Origin: Microtetraspora sp. NBRC 16547
GTDB taxonomy: Bacteria > Actinomycetota > Actinomycetes > Streptosporangiales > Streptosporangiaceae
Assembly (NCBI RefSeq): GCF_030268965.1
Contig: NZ_BSSE01000004.1
Location: 186,001 to 250,000, forward strand
DNA: 64,000 nucleotides
Direction of reading: 5' to 3'
Notes under the pieces: generated by a model
Database searches by the model: none
What the model was told of the DNA's origin: nothing
Seen by the model: the letters and a program-made list of their open reading frames with translations, nothing else
Shown here: one piece after another, positions 38,113 through 47,226 of the stretch
How the letters are laid out: the number at the start of each line of letters is the position of its first letter
Numbering within the stretch: the first letter of the stretch is position 1
Translations under genes and position numbers: made by a program

Positions 38113-39327
38113 ATGGGTGTCCCACAGGTGTCGTACGACGACGTCGTCGCCGCACGCAAGGTTCTCGACGGGGTGATCGTGCAGACCCCGGTCGTGCAGT
38201 CCCGGGTGCTGTCCGAGATGCTCGGCGGCCCGGTCCGTCTCAAGTGCGAGAACCTCCAGCGCGCCGGATCGTTCAAGGTGCGCGGCGCGTACGTCAGGAT
38301 CGCGCGGCTCACCGACGAGGAGCGGGCCAGGGGCGTGGTCGCCGCCAGCGCGGGAAACCACGCCCAGGGGGTCGCGTTCGCCTCCGGGCTGCTGGGGGCG
38401 AAGTCGGTCGTCTACATGCCCGAGGGCGCTCCGCTGCCCAAGATCGAGGCCACCCGGGCGTACGGCGCGGACGTCGTCTTCGCGGGGCAGACGGTGGACG
38501 TGGCGCTGCAGGCCGCCAAGGAACACGCGGAGCGGTCGGGGGCGGTGTTCATCCACCCCTTCGACCACCCGGACGTGATCGCCGGGCAGGGGACGATCGG
38601 GCTGGAGATCCTGGAGCAGTTCCCGGAGGTCGGCACGATCGTGCTGCCGATCGGCGGCGGCGGGCTCGCGGCGGGCGTCGCACTCGCGGTGAAGTCGCTC
38701 CGCCCCGGCATCAGGATCGTCGGCGTGCAGGCCGAGCGGGCGGCGGCCTACCCCGAGTCCCTCGCCGCCGGGCATCCGGTCATGGTGGAGCCCATGTCCA
38801 CGATGGCCGACGGGATCGCGGTCGGCCGCCCGGGTGAGCTGCCGTTCGAGCTGATCCACTACCTGGTGGACAGCGTCGTCACGGTGTCGGAGGAGTCGCT
38901 GTCCCGGGCGCTGCTGCTCTGCCTCGAACGCTCGAAGCTGGTCGTGGAGCCCGCGGGCGTGGCTGGGGTGGCCGCCCTCCTCGACCACCCGCACGCGTTC
39001 GATCCGCCGGTGGTCGCGGTGCTCTCGGGCGGCAACATCGACCCGCTGCTACTCGCCAAGGTGCTGCGGCACGGTCTCGCGGCGGCGGGGCGGTACCTCG
39101 CGTTCCGCATCCGGCTGACCGACCGGCCCGGAGCCCTGGCGGCGCTGCTCGCCAGGCTCGCGGACCTCGGCGCGAACGTGCTCGACGTGGTGCACGAGCG
39201 GGTCGCGCCGCGCCTGCATCTCGACGAGGCCGAGGTCCTGCTCCAGTTGGAGACCCGAGGACCCGCGCACTGCGACGAGGTCCTCGGCGCGCTGCGCCGC
39301 GACGGCTACAAGCTCACCTTCGGTTAG
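38113..39327 (+). CDS. ilvA: Threonine ammonia-lyase
   Basis: This fold-type II PLP enzyme of 404 residues converts threonine to 2-oxobutanoate for isoleucine synthesis or catabolism. K55 in GSFKVRGAY forms the Schiff base, and the glycine-rich PIGGGGLAAGVA binds the phosphate. One ACT-like regulatory domain ends the protein (RIRLTDRPGALAALLARLAD onward, about residues 330-404). It is the TdcB/short type with one ACT domain rather than the long IlvA with two. Start ATG 38113. Confidence 0.92.
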   Translation: MGVPQVSYDDVVAARKVLDGVIVQTPVVQSRVLSEMLGGPVRLKCENLQRAGSFKVRGAYVRIARLTDEERARGVVAASAGNHAQGVAFASGLLGAKSVVYMPEGAPLPKIEATRAYGADVVFAGQTVDVALQAAKEHAERSGAVFIHPFDHPDVIAGQGTIGLEILEQFPEVGTIVLPIGGGGLAAGVALAVKSLRPGIRIVGVQAERAAAYPESLAAGHPVMVEPMSTMADGIAVGRPGELPFELIHYLVDSVVTVSEESLSRALLLCLERSKLVVEPAGVAGVAALLDHPHAFDPPVVAVLSGGNIDPLLLAKVLRHGLAAAGRYLAFRIRLTDRPGALAALLARLADLGANVLDVVHERVAPRLHLDEAEVLLQLETRGPAHCDEVLGALRRDGYKLTFG

Positions 39328-39504
39328 CGGCCCGGCAGGCCGGCCCGTCGAGTCACTTCGCCCCGGCCGGCCGGCCGTCAATCCAGCTTGGTCCACCAAG
39401 CCGGCGCTCTATCCACCCCGGCTCATCGGGCCGGTCCGTCGAGCCGCTTCGGCCCGTCAGGCCACCGCTGCCCGGTGGTTCAGCGGCGTCGCGGGAGATG
39501 CCGA

Positions 39505-40980
39505 TCAGCCGAGGGTGGGGCGGGTGGGCTGGAAGAGCCACGCGTCGAAGAGCGGTCGCAGGTCCTTGCCGGACATCTTCTCCGCCATGGAGATGAACTC
39601 GTCCGTCGTGACATTTCCGTACTTGTACGTCGCGGCCCACTTCTTGACCAGGGCGAAGAACGTGCTGTCGCCGATCTTCTGGCGTAGGGCGTGCAGCGTC
39701 ATGGCGCCGCGCGTGTAGACGGAGTCGTTGAACAGGTCGTCACGCTGGGCCTTGCCGGGCGGGTACGCCCACATCGCGTTGTCCGGGTCGTTGTACGCCG
39801 TCCGGAACATCTGCTCGGCGGTCGCCCCGCCGGTGTGCTCGGACCACAGCCACTCGGCGTAGGTCGCGAAGCCCTCGTTCAGCCACAGGTCCTGCCAGCG
39901 TTTGATGCTCAGGCTGTCGCCGAACCACTGGTGCGCCAGCTCGTGGGCGATGATGGTCGAGTCGGGCGCGAAGCCGCCGTAGATCGGCTTGGTCTGGTTC
40001 TCCAGCGCGTATCCCGCGCTGTAGTCGTCGATCACGCCGCCGGTCGAGGAGAACGGGTACGGCCCGAACACCGTCGCCCAGTAGTCGGTGATCTGGGCGC
40101 TCTTCGTGTAGAGGGTGTCGAGCGTGCCGCTGTACTTCGGGTCCGTCGCCGCGTAGACGGGGATGCCGCCGGGGGAGGTGCCGGTGCGCACGTCGAACTT
40201 CCCGGTCGTCATGGTGGCGAGATAGGTCGCCATGCGGTGCTTCTCGCGCCACACGAACGTCGTCTTGCCGCCGCTCGTCGTCGGCGGACCTGTCAGCTCG
40301 CCGTTCGCGATCGCGGTCACGCCCGCCGGCACGGTGATCTCGAAGTCGTACGTGGCCTTGTTCGAGGGGTGGTCGTTCGACGGGAACCACGTCTTGGCCC
40401 CGTTGGGCTCCCCGGTCACGAACGACCCGTCGTCCGTCGGGATGAACCCGTAACTGCCCAGGTTGGAGGAGTTGCGCACCGGGTCGGGGACGCCGGAGTA
40501 GTCCACGGTCACGGTGAAGGGCGCGTTCTTGGCGATCATCTTGGGCGCCGTGATGACCAACTCGTCACCGTCCCGGGTGAACGTCGCGTTGGAGCCGCCC
40601 ACGGACACCCGGCTCACCGTGAACCCGTGCAGGTCCAGATCGAACCGCGACAGATCCTGTACGGCCTTCGCCTGGATGGAGGCGCTGCCCGCGAGCATCT
40701 TGGACGGCGGATCGTAGGACAGCTTCAGCGTGTAGTGCCCGACGTTGTACCCCCCGTTGCCGTCCAGAGGGAACGCGGGGTCGCCGATCCCCGGGGCGCC
40801 GATCGTGTCGGAACGGTCCACATGAGATCCGGGCGAAGTGGAGGCGACGTGTCTCGGCGAGGTCGCGGTGCCCCCGTCAGAGGACGCGCCCGTCGTGACC
40901 GCGCCCTCAGAGGGCGAGCACCCGATCACGGAGAACAGGGCGAGCGCGGCGAACATGGTGGTCAGTCGGCGTGCGGCCAT
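39505..40980 (-). CDS. M1-family metallopeptidase, lipoprotein
   Basis: This 491-residue secreted aminopeptidase is anchored as a lipoprotein (signal TTMFAALALFSVIGC). The zinc site is HELAHQWFG with His near residues 346 and 350, and the third ligand is in WLNEGFATYAEWLW about 20 residues on. The exopeptidase motif is degenerate compared with GAMEN (ALENQTKPIYGGF). The N-terminal beta-domain of M1 enzymes covers residues 60-250. GTG 40983 is an alternative start. The gap to ilvA (39328-39504) holds GC-rich imperfect repeats and no gene. Confidence 0.92.
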   Translation of the reverse strand: MAARRLTTMFAALALFSVIGCSPSEGAVTTGASSDGGTATSPRHVASTSPGSHVDRSDTIGAPGIGDPAFPLDGNGGYNVGHYTLKLSYDPPSKMLAGSASIQAKAVQDLSRFDLDLHGFTVSRVSVGGSNATFTRDGDELVITAPKMIAKNAPFTVTVDYSGVPDPVRNSSNLGSYGFIPTDDGSFVTGEPNGAKTWFPSNDHPSNKATYDFEITVPAGVTAIANGELTGPPTTSGGKTTFVWREKHRMATYLATMTTGKFDVRTGTSPGGIPVYAATDPKYSGTLDTLYTKSAQITDYWATVFGPYPFSSTGGVIDDYSAGYALENQTKPIYGGFAPDSTIIAHELAHQWFGDSLSIKRWQDLWLNEGFATYAEWLWSEHTGGATAEQMFRTAYNDPDNAMWAYPPGKAQRDDLFNDSVYTRGAMTLHALRQKIGDSTFFALVKKWAATYKYGNVTTDEFISMAEKMSGKDLRPLFDAWLFQPTRPTLG

Positions 40981-41018
40981 CACCGAGCCAGCCTATGCGA
41001 GGAGACCCGTGCCCATCG

Positions 41019-41546
41019 TCATGCGTCCACCACGAGTGTCCCCGCAGCCTTGTCGTGCAGCGCCTGCTTCCTCCCGTCGAACACGATCCACCCGAGGTCC
41101 AGGATCCAGAGGCAGCACAGCCAGGCCAGCACGACTTCCGTGAGCTGCCGGATGGCGGCCTGCCCCACGCCGACGCGCTCCCCGCTCTCGCGGACCACCC
41201 GCATCCCGAAGATCTTCTTGCCCGGGGTCTGACCGTTCCAGTACGCGTGGAAGAGCCAGAAATAGAGGAAGCCGACGACGCTCGCCAGATAGGTGTGGGT
41301 GACGTCGACGAGCGTCACCGTGCCGGTCTCCGGTTCTGTGACGATCCGCCACGACGTCCAGACGATCGGTGACGAGATGATGGCGATGACGACGACGTCG
41401 AAGACGCCGGCGAACAGGCGGCGCCAGCGGCCGGCGAGCGACGGAGCCGCCGGCCCCAGGGGCGGCGGCTCCCACGGCGTCCCGGGCTCCGGCCGCTCCG
41501 GTCGCCCCGGTCGGGGTTCGCCCCCGGGCGGAAACGGTGGTTCCAT
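41019..41546 (-). CDS. RDD family membrane protein
   Basis: This 175-residue protein has a proline-rich N-terminus (FPPGGEPRPGRPERPEPG) and an RDD domain with GRWRRLFAGVFDVVVIAIIS, a second helix (VGFLYFWLFHAYWNGQTPGKK) and a third helix near LAWLCCLWILDLGW. RDD proteins are small membrane proteins of mostly unknown function. The start is ATG 41546; upstream codons encode only the tandem repeat and are unlikely to be translated. It runs opposite to the Lrp gene. Confidence 0.78.
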   Translation of the reverse strand: MEPPFPPGGEPRPGRPERPEPGTPWEPPPLGPAAPSLAGRWRRLFAGVFDVVVIAIISSPIVWTSWRIVTEPETGTVTLVDVTHTYLASVVGFLYFWLFHAYWNGQTPGKKIFGMRVVRESGERVGVGQAAIRQLTEVVLAWLCCLWILDLGWIVFDGRKQALHDKAAGTLVVDA

Positions 41547-41625
41547 GCCCTTTTGGTCACCAGGTGCCGGCCACCCGAAAGCCCCGGCCGCGCAAAATCG
41601 CCCAGGGTTTCCGCGCAGCGCACGC

Positions 41626-41693
41626 GCCCGCCCGCTCGCGCCTGCCCGCCCGCTCGCGCCTGCCCGCCCGCTCGCGCCTGCCCGCCCGCTCGC
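41626..41693. repeat. Tandem repeat, 18-bp unit, about 3.8 copies
   Basis: The unit GCCTGCCCGCCCGCTCGC is repeated at 41640-41657, 41658-41675 and 41676-41693 and is preceded by a partial copy from 41626. It lies in the 274-nt gap between the RDD and Lrp genes. A looser CCCTCC/GCCC-rich run continues to about 41735. Confidence 0.9.
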
Positions 41694-41820
41694 GCCCTCC
41701 CGCCCTCGCGCCCGCCCGTCCGTCCGCGCATGCTCGGCTCTGGCCACGATGTGCACCATATGGGAAAATCAGTAGACAATCTGCCCAGTTACCGCCCCCC
41801 GATCCTGGGAGAACGTCGTG

Positions 41821-42288
41821 ATGATCGATCAATTGGATGTACGGCTCATCTCGATGCTGGCCGCCGAGCCCCGCATCGGTGTGCTGGAGTGCTCACGCAG
41901 GCTCAACGTGGCCCGCGGCACCGTCCAGGCCAGGCTCGACCGCATGGTGGCGCGCGGGGTGATAACGGGATACGGCCCGGACATCGATCCGACCGCGCTC
42001 GGATACGGCGTGACGGCCTTCGTGACCCTCCAGATCCGGCAGGTGAGCGGGCACAGCCCGGTCGTCGACCGGCTCGCGCTCGTGCCGGAGGTGCTGGAGG
42101 TCCACACCATCACCGGCGGCGGCGACATGCTGTGCCGGGTGGTCGCCCGCAGCAACGCCGACCTCCAGCGCGTCATCGATCTCATCGTCGACGTCGACGG
42201 CGTGGTCCGCACCTCGTCGGTGATCGCGCTGGACACGCCCGTGCCGTACCGGACCCTGCCACTCGTCGCCGCCGCGAACCGGAACTGA
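41821..42288 (+). CDS. Lrp/AsnC family transcriptional regulator
   Basis: This 155-residue regulator has an N-terminal winged helix (DVRLISMLAAEPRIGVLECS, then RRLNVARGTVQARLDRMVAR) and a C-terminal RAM/AsnC ligand-binding domain with VLEVHTITGGGDMLCRVVAR. Such proteins sense amino acids and form octamers. ATG 41821 is adopted; a GTG just before it is an alternative. The upstream gap carries the tandem repeat and AT-rich sequence where the promoter should be. Confidence 0.9.
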   Translation: MIDQLDVRLISMLAAEPRIGVLECSRRLNVARGTVQARLDRMVARGVITGYGPDIDPTALGYGVTAFVTLQIRQVSGHSPVVDRLALVPEVLEVHTITGGGDMLCRVVARSNADLQRVIDLIVDVDGVVRTSSVIALDTPVPYRTLPLVAAANRN

Positions 42289-42433
42289 GAACCGAGAGCC
42301 GGGGACGGCGACCCGGAGGGGGTGCAAAGAAGGTCCGCTCGACACGCCAACCATCGTTATCCGTCATTTACCTTTGAATGGTTCGCCCAGGCATCGCAGG
42401 GGCAGCGAAAGCGTGAACAATCGGGGGTAATGC

Positions 42434-44677
42434 GTGGAGACCGACGAGATTCCGGAGCAGCCGTCAGGGCCGGAGTCGCCGTCCGAGCCCAAGCGGAAAC
42501 GGCCGAGGAGGCGGTTCTTCAGGATCGCCCTGATCACCTTCGGGGTCTGCGTGGGCGTGATGATCGGCCTGTTCGGCGTCGTCTGGACCATGACGCCGAT
42601 CCCCGACACGACGCAGGACGACGCCACCGCCCAGGGGTCGGTGATCTACTACCGGAACGGCAAGACCGTCCTGGCCACCGAGGGTAAGAATCGCAAGAAC
42701 GTGCCGCTCAGCGAGGTTCCCGTGCCGGTCAGGCAGGCCGTCATCGCCGCCGAGAACCGGACCTTCTACAGCGACAGGGGCGTCTCCATCTCGGGTACGG
42801 CGCGTGCGATCTGGTCGACGGTCACCGGGCAGCAGCTCCAGGGCGGCTCGACGATCACCCAGCAGTTGGTCCGCAACTACTACAGCGGGCTCAGCCAGGA
42901 GCGTTCCGTCGAGCGCAAGCTCAAGGAGATCATGATCTCCCTGAAGGTGGATCGGTCCAAGTCCAAGGACTGGGTCCTGGAGCAATACCTCAACACGATC
43001 TACTTCGGCCGCGGCGCGTACGGCATCCAGGCCGCGTCCCAGGCGTACTTCGACAAGAACGTGCGGGACCTGACCACGGCCGAGGGCGCCTACCTCGCCG
43101 CGGTGATCCAGCAGCCGTCCCGCTTCGCCAACCCCGAGGGCGACGTCCTCGACGCCGCCAAGGCGCGCTGGCGGTCGGTCGTCGACGGCATGGTCCAGAC
43201 CCGCGCGCTGACCCGCGAGCAGGCCGCGGCGCTCACCTTCCCCACGCTGGCCAAGCAGAAGGCCCCGATCAGCCGCAACGGCCAGAACGGGTTCATGGTC
43301 GAGCAGGTCATCGCCGAGCTGCACCGGCTGGGCTACACCGACGAGGACATCAGCCAGGGCGGCCTGAAGATCACCACGACATTCGACAAGAAGCTGATGA
43401 AGCTCGCCGAGGAGTCGGTGAAGTCGGTCCTGCCCGACAACACGCCGAAGAAGGTGCGGACCGGCCTGGCCGCCGTCGATCCCCGGACGGGCGAGGTCCT
43501 CGCGTTCTACGGCGGCAGGTACGAGTCCAACCAGTACGACAACGCCTTCTCCGCCAAGGTCCAGGCGGGCTCGACCTTCAAGACGTACACGCTGGCCGCC
43601 GCGCTGGAGAACGGCTACGGCCTCACCAGCCGGGTCAACGGCAACTCGCCAATGCATATCGCCTCGGCCACCATCCCGAACTCCGGCGGCCGGTCGTACG
43701 GCTCCGTCGACCTCGTCGAGGCCACCCGCAACTCGGTGAACACCGCGTTCGTGGACCTGGGGCAGCAGGTCGGACTCAGCAAGGTCGCCAAGGCGGCCGA
43801 GGCGGCCGGCATCCCCGCGGACCAGCTCGCCCCGCACCAGGCGGCCGCCACGTTCCCTCTCGGCGTCGCCTCGGTGAGCGCCGTACAGCAGGCGTCCGGG
43901 TTCGGCACCTTCGCGGCCGAGGGCATTCACCACGACGTCCACGTGATCCGCTCGATCACCGATGCCAGCGGGAAGACCCGGAAGATCACCACGCCGGGCA
44001 CGCGGGCCTTCAGCGAGGAGACCGCCGCCGACACGACGTACGCCCTGCAGCAGGTGGTGCGCGGCGGCACCGGCACCGCGGCGCAGCTGCCCGGCCGGCC
44101 GGCCGCCGGGAAGACCGGCACCACCGACAAGTCGGCCGCCGCCTGGTTCACCGGCTACGTCCCGCAGCTTTCGGTCGCGGTCAACATGTTCCGCGATGAC
44201 AACAAGCCCGTGGAGGTCCCCGGATACGGCGCGCTCTACGGCGGGACGCTGCCCGCGCAGATCTGGAAGAGCTTCATGTCGGAGGCGATGGACGGCAAGC
44301 CTGTCAAGGACTTCCCCGGGCCGTCGTCCTACTACTACGACGGTGGCGGATACAACTCCTACGACGGTCCGTACGGGTCGTACGACGGCTACGGCGACCG
44401 GTTCGGCCAGGGCAACGGAGGGAACCCGTCGCCGAACCCCGAGTCGTCGGTCACCGATCCCCGCTCCCCGAACCCGGGGGGGCCGGGCGGCGGCGAGACC
44501 ACCGGACCCGGCCGTCCCGACAACGGAGGCGGCACGGGCGGTACAGGCGGCGGGACCGGAGGCGGCCCGGGCGGTGGGACCGGAGGCGGCCCGGGCGGTG
44601 GGACCGGAGGCGGCACGACGGAGCCGCCGGGGAACACCGGCGACACCGAGGCGCCACCCGACCAGCCGATCCAGTGA
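42434..44677 (+). CDS. Class A penicillin-binding protein (transglycosylase/transpeptidase)
   Basis: This 747-residue bifunctional peptidoglycan synthase has one membrane helix (about residues 31-52). The GT51 domain has its catalytic Glu near 107 in AAENRTFYSDRGV, then QGGSTITQQLVRNYY. The transpeptidase domain has SxxK at 380-383 (AGSTFKTYTL), SxN in TRNSVNTAF and KTGTT at 560. The C-terminal 100 residues are a Gly/Pro/Thr-rich tail, disordered and probably in the wall. GTG start with GGGGG 7 nt upstream. Confidence 0.96.
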   Translation: METDEIPEQPSGPESPSEPKRKRPRRRFFRIALITFGVCVGVMIGLFGVVWTMTPIPDTTQDDATAQGSVIYYRNGKTVLATEGKNRKNVPLSEVPVPVRQAVIAAENRTFYSDRGVSISGTARAIWSTVTGQQLQGGSTITQQLVRNYYSGLSQERSVERKLKEIMISLKVDRSKSKDWVLEQYLNTIYFGRGAYGIQAASQAYFDKNVRDLTTAEGAYLAAVIQQPSRFANPEGDVLDAAKARWRSVVDGMVQTRALTREQAAALTFPTLAKQKAPISRNGQNGFMVEQVIAELHRLGYTDEDISQGGLKITTTFDKKLMKLAEESVKSVLPDNTPKKVRTGLAAVDPRTGEVLAFYGGRYESNQYDNAFSAKVQAGSTFKTYTLAAALENGYGLTSRVNGNSPMHIASATIPNSGGRSYGSVDLVEATRNSVNTAFVDLGQQVGLSKVAKAAEAAGIPADQLAPHQAAATFPLGVASVSAVQQASGFGTFAAEGIHHDVHVIRSITDASGKTRKITTPGTRAFSEETAADTTYALQQVVRGGTGTAAQLPGRPAAGKTGTTDKSAAAWFTGYVPQLSVAVNMFRDDNKPVEVPGYGALYGGTLPAQIWKSFMSEAMDGKPVKDFPGPSSYYYDGGGYNSYDGPYGSYDGYGDRFGQGNGGNPSPNPESSVTDPRSPNPGGPGGGETTGPGRPDNGGGTGGTGGGTGGGPGGGTGGGPGGGTGGGTTEPPGNTGDTEAPPDQPIQ

Positions 44678-44779
44678 GCCCGTCCCGGCCGCGCCCCGAG
44701 GCGAAGTGCACCCGGCTGGAGGCGCTGGCGGGCCCCGCCCGACAGACCTCCAGCGGATCGTCCGGTCAGTGGTGCGGCG

Positions 44780-44804
44780 GTCCGGGCGTGGGCTACGCCC
44801 GGAC
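44780..44804. terminator. Bidirectional hairpin between PBP and YyaL genes
   Basis: A 10-bp perfect stem GTCCGGGCGT / ACGCCCGGAC closes a GGGCT loop between the convergent stops of the PBP gene and the yyaL-like gene. It could terminate transcription from both sides. Confidence 0.75.
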
Positions 44805-44806
44805 AG

Positions 44807-46829
44807 TCACCGGGCCAGTTCCGCCTTCAGCTCGGCCGGGGTGGTGACCGGAGCCCGGCAGGTGAACCGGCGGCACACGTATGCCGCCGGGGCGCCGTCC
44901 ACCATCGGCCGCCCGTCGAGCAGCGGAACCTCCCGATCCCGCACGTCCCGGTCGCCGGCACCCGGCTCTCCGAGCGCGATCACCAGTCCGGGCGCGGTGG
45001 ACAGGAGGGCGGCGCGGTGCAGCGCCGCCGTACGCGGATCATCGGCCGGGCCGACGATCGCCACCTCGGCCGGGCCGTGCAGCGCGGCCTCGGCCACCGC
45101 CAGGCCCCAGCCCGCGAACCTGGCGTACTTCCCGGCCAACACGGTCACCGTGCCCAGCGCCGCCTCGGCGGCCTCCCTGTGCCGGGCCGAGCCGGTGAGC
45201 GCGGCATACGAGAGCAGCGCCCCCGCCGCCGCGAACTGCCCGGACGGCACGGCGTTGTCCGTCGGGTCCTGCGGGCGCTGGAAGAGGCGCTCGCCGTCGT
45301 CCGCGGTGTCGAAGAACCCGCCCGACCCGTCGAAGAACCTGGTCAGCACCGTTTCGAGCAGTTCGCCGGCCAGGCCGAACCAGCGGGTCTCGCCGGTCAC
45401 CCCGTAGAGGGCGAGGAAGCCCTCGGCCACGTCCGCGTAGTCCTCCAGCACGCCGGCGTTGTGGCCCGCCCGGCCGTCGCGTGATGTGCGCAGCAGCCGC
45501 CCGCCGTCCATGTGCAGCCGGGCGAGGAGGCCGGCCGCCGCCGTCGCCGCCTCGACCAGGTCGGGCCGCTCGAACAACGCCCCCGTCTCGGCCAGGGCCG
45601 CGATGGCCAGGCCGTTCCACGCGGCCACCACCTTGTCGTCCCGTCCCGGTCGCGGCCGCTCCTCGCGCGCCGCCAGCAGTGCCGTACGGACCCGGTCGAG
45701 ACGGGCTCGGTCGTCCGGGTCGGCGAGGAGCTGGAGCACGGAGGTGCCGTGCTCGAAGGTGCCGGTGACCTCGAACACGGAGGTCGCCCAGGCACCGTCG
45801 TCGTCCCCCAGGACCTCGCGGAGTCGGCCGGGGGTCCAGACGTAGAACAGGCCCTCGCCGCGGCGGCCGTCCGGGCCCGCGCTGTCGGCGTCCAGGGCCG
45901 AGGCGAAGCCGCCCTCGGGTGTGCGCATCTCGCGGAGCAGCCACTCCGCCGTCTCCAGCGCCACCCGCCGGGCGAGCGGCGAACCGGTCGACCGCCACCA
46001 GTGGGTGTACACGCGCAGCAAGAGGGCGTTGTCGTACAGCATCTTCTCGAAGTGCGGCACGACCCATCCGGCGTCCACGGAGTATCGCGCGAAGCCGCCG
46101 CCGAGCTGGTCGTACATCCCGCCCCTGGCCATCGCGTCCATGGTCTTCTCGGCCATGGCGAGCGCGTCGGGCGTCCCGTGCCGGAGCAGGAACTCCAGCA
46201 CCATGGACGGCGGGAACTTCGGCGCGCCGCCGAAACCACCGTTGCGCGGGTCGAACCCGCCCGACAGATCGCGTACGGCCTGCTCGAGGATCGCCGCCGT
46301 GGGCAGCGGGCCGGACGGCAGCCGCGCCTGCTCGTTCAGGGCCTCGACGATCTTCGATCCCTGCCGCACGACGGTGTCGCGGTCGTTCCGCCACGCCTGC
46401 GAGACGCCGTGGAGCAGCCGCTGGAACTGCGCGCGCGGGAAGTACGTCCCGGCGTAGAACGGATCGCCGTCCGGGGTGGCGAAGACCGTCATCGGCCAGC
46501 CGCCCTGCCCCGTCATCGCCTGGGTGGCGGTCATGTAGACCGCGTCGACATCGGGCCGCTCCTCCCGGTCGACCTTGATGTTGACGAACCACTCGTTCAT
46601 CAACTCGGCGGTCCCCGGGTCCTCGAACGACTCGTGCGCCATCACATGGCATCAGTGGATGTCAAGAAGCGAGTAACCAATGGCAAGACGAATACCCCAC
46701 TGAGATCAACAGGGGTACGTCTCGCCTACTCGCTTCTTGCATCGCCTCCTCTCCCCATGGCCACCAATCCACAGGATTGCCAGCGTGTTGGAGGAGGTAG
46801 GGAGAAGTCTCGCTACCAAGCCGGTTCAT
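44807..46829 (-). pseudogene. Thioredoxin-domain YyaL/DUF255 protein, frameshifted
   Basis: The gene would start at ATG 46829 (GAGAGG 8 nt upstream) with a normal N-terminus [20 protein letters not shown] and continue to [12 protein letters not shown]. At that point a 25-nt insertion shifts the frame and puts stop codons in the way. After it the sequence resumes with CHVMAHESFEDPGTAELMNE and stays intact to 44807. Joined without the insertion it reads CHWCHVM, the thioredoxin-like CxxC of this family, followed by an alpha/alpha-barrel. A 612-residue product from GTG 46645 would lack the CxxC. The 5' piece is less GC-rich than the rest. Confidence 0.8.
46652..46676. other. 25-nt insertion inside the CxxC codons of YyaL
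   Basis: On the minus strand the 25 extra bases (beginning TTACTCGCTTCTTG) lie between the Trp and second Cys codons of CHWC. Thirteen of them, TACTCGCTTCTTG, are the reverse complement of coding bases about 55 nt upstream in the same gene (46728-46740). That suggests a template-switch event rather than a mobile element. Confidence 0.75.
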
Positions 46830-46908
46830 ACGGCCAGCCTCTCACACGGTCAGAAGAGGACAACGCGAGTAAGGATCACATGGTGGTCGTCTCGGTCGTT
46901 TCCCTCGC

Positions 46909-47226
46909 TCATGGGACGGTGTTCTCCTGCCGGCGGCGGAGGATCTCGTCCATGGTCGTGGTGCGCAGCGTCCCGGCTTCCGCCGCCGCGCGAACGTGCT
47001 CACGGTCCGGATCGGTGTCGAGCATCGCGCGGCCCCACCAGGCGGTCATGACGCCGTCCAGCTCCGGGCCCTGCTGGGCCTGGAGCAGCTCCGCGAAGAA
47101 CTGGGCGCGACGGCTGCCGTGCAGGGCGTCGGAGATCCCGCCGATGGTCCTGGGGACTCTCGGTCGCTCGTTCGCGACCTTGTGAATGGGGTGACCCCGC
47201 GAAGGCGCCGCGGGTGGCCCGGACAT
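46909..47226 (-). CDS. Small protein downstream of abiEii, unknown
   Basis: This 105-residue soluble protein has a Trp-Trp motif in VMTAWWGRAMLDTDPDREHV and a basic N-terminus. Its ATG overlaps the abiEii stop in TGATG, so it is translationally coupled to the toxin-antitoxin operon. I do not recognise the family; small acidic/basic proteins of this sort with an AWW-RAML stretch occur beside actinobacterial toxin genes, but that is only an impression. It could be a third component of the AbiE system or a passenger. Confidence 0.6.
   Translation of the reverse strand: MSGPPAAPSRGHPIHKVANERPRVPRTIGGISDALHGSRRAQFFAELLQAQQGPELDGVMTAWWGRAMLDTDPDREHVRAAAEAGTLRTTTMDEILRRRQENTVP

Noticed and set aside
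46645-46829. Possible programmed bypass of the 25-nt insertion in the YyaL gene
   Set aside because: No slippery sequence or hairpin bypass signal is evident, so a mutation is the simpler reading.
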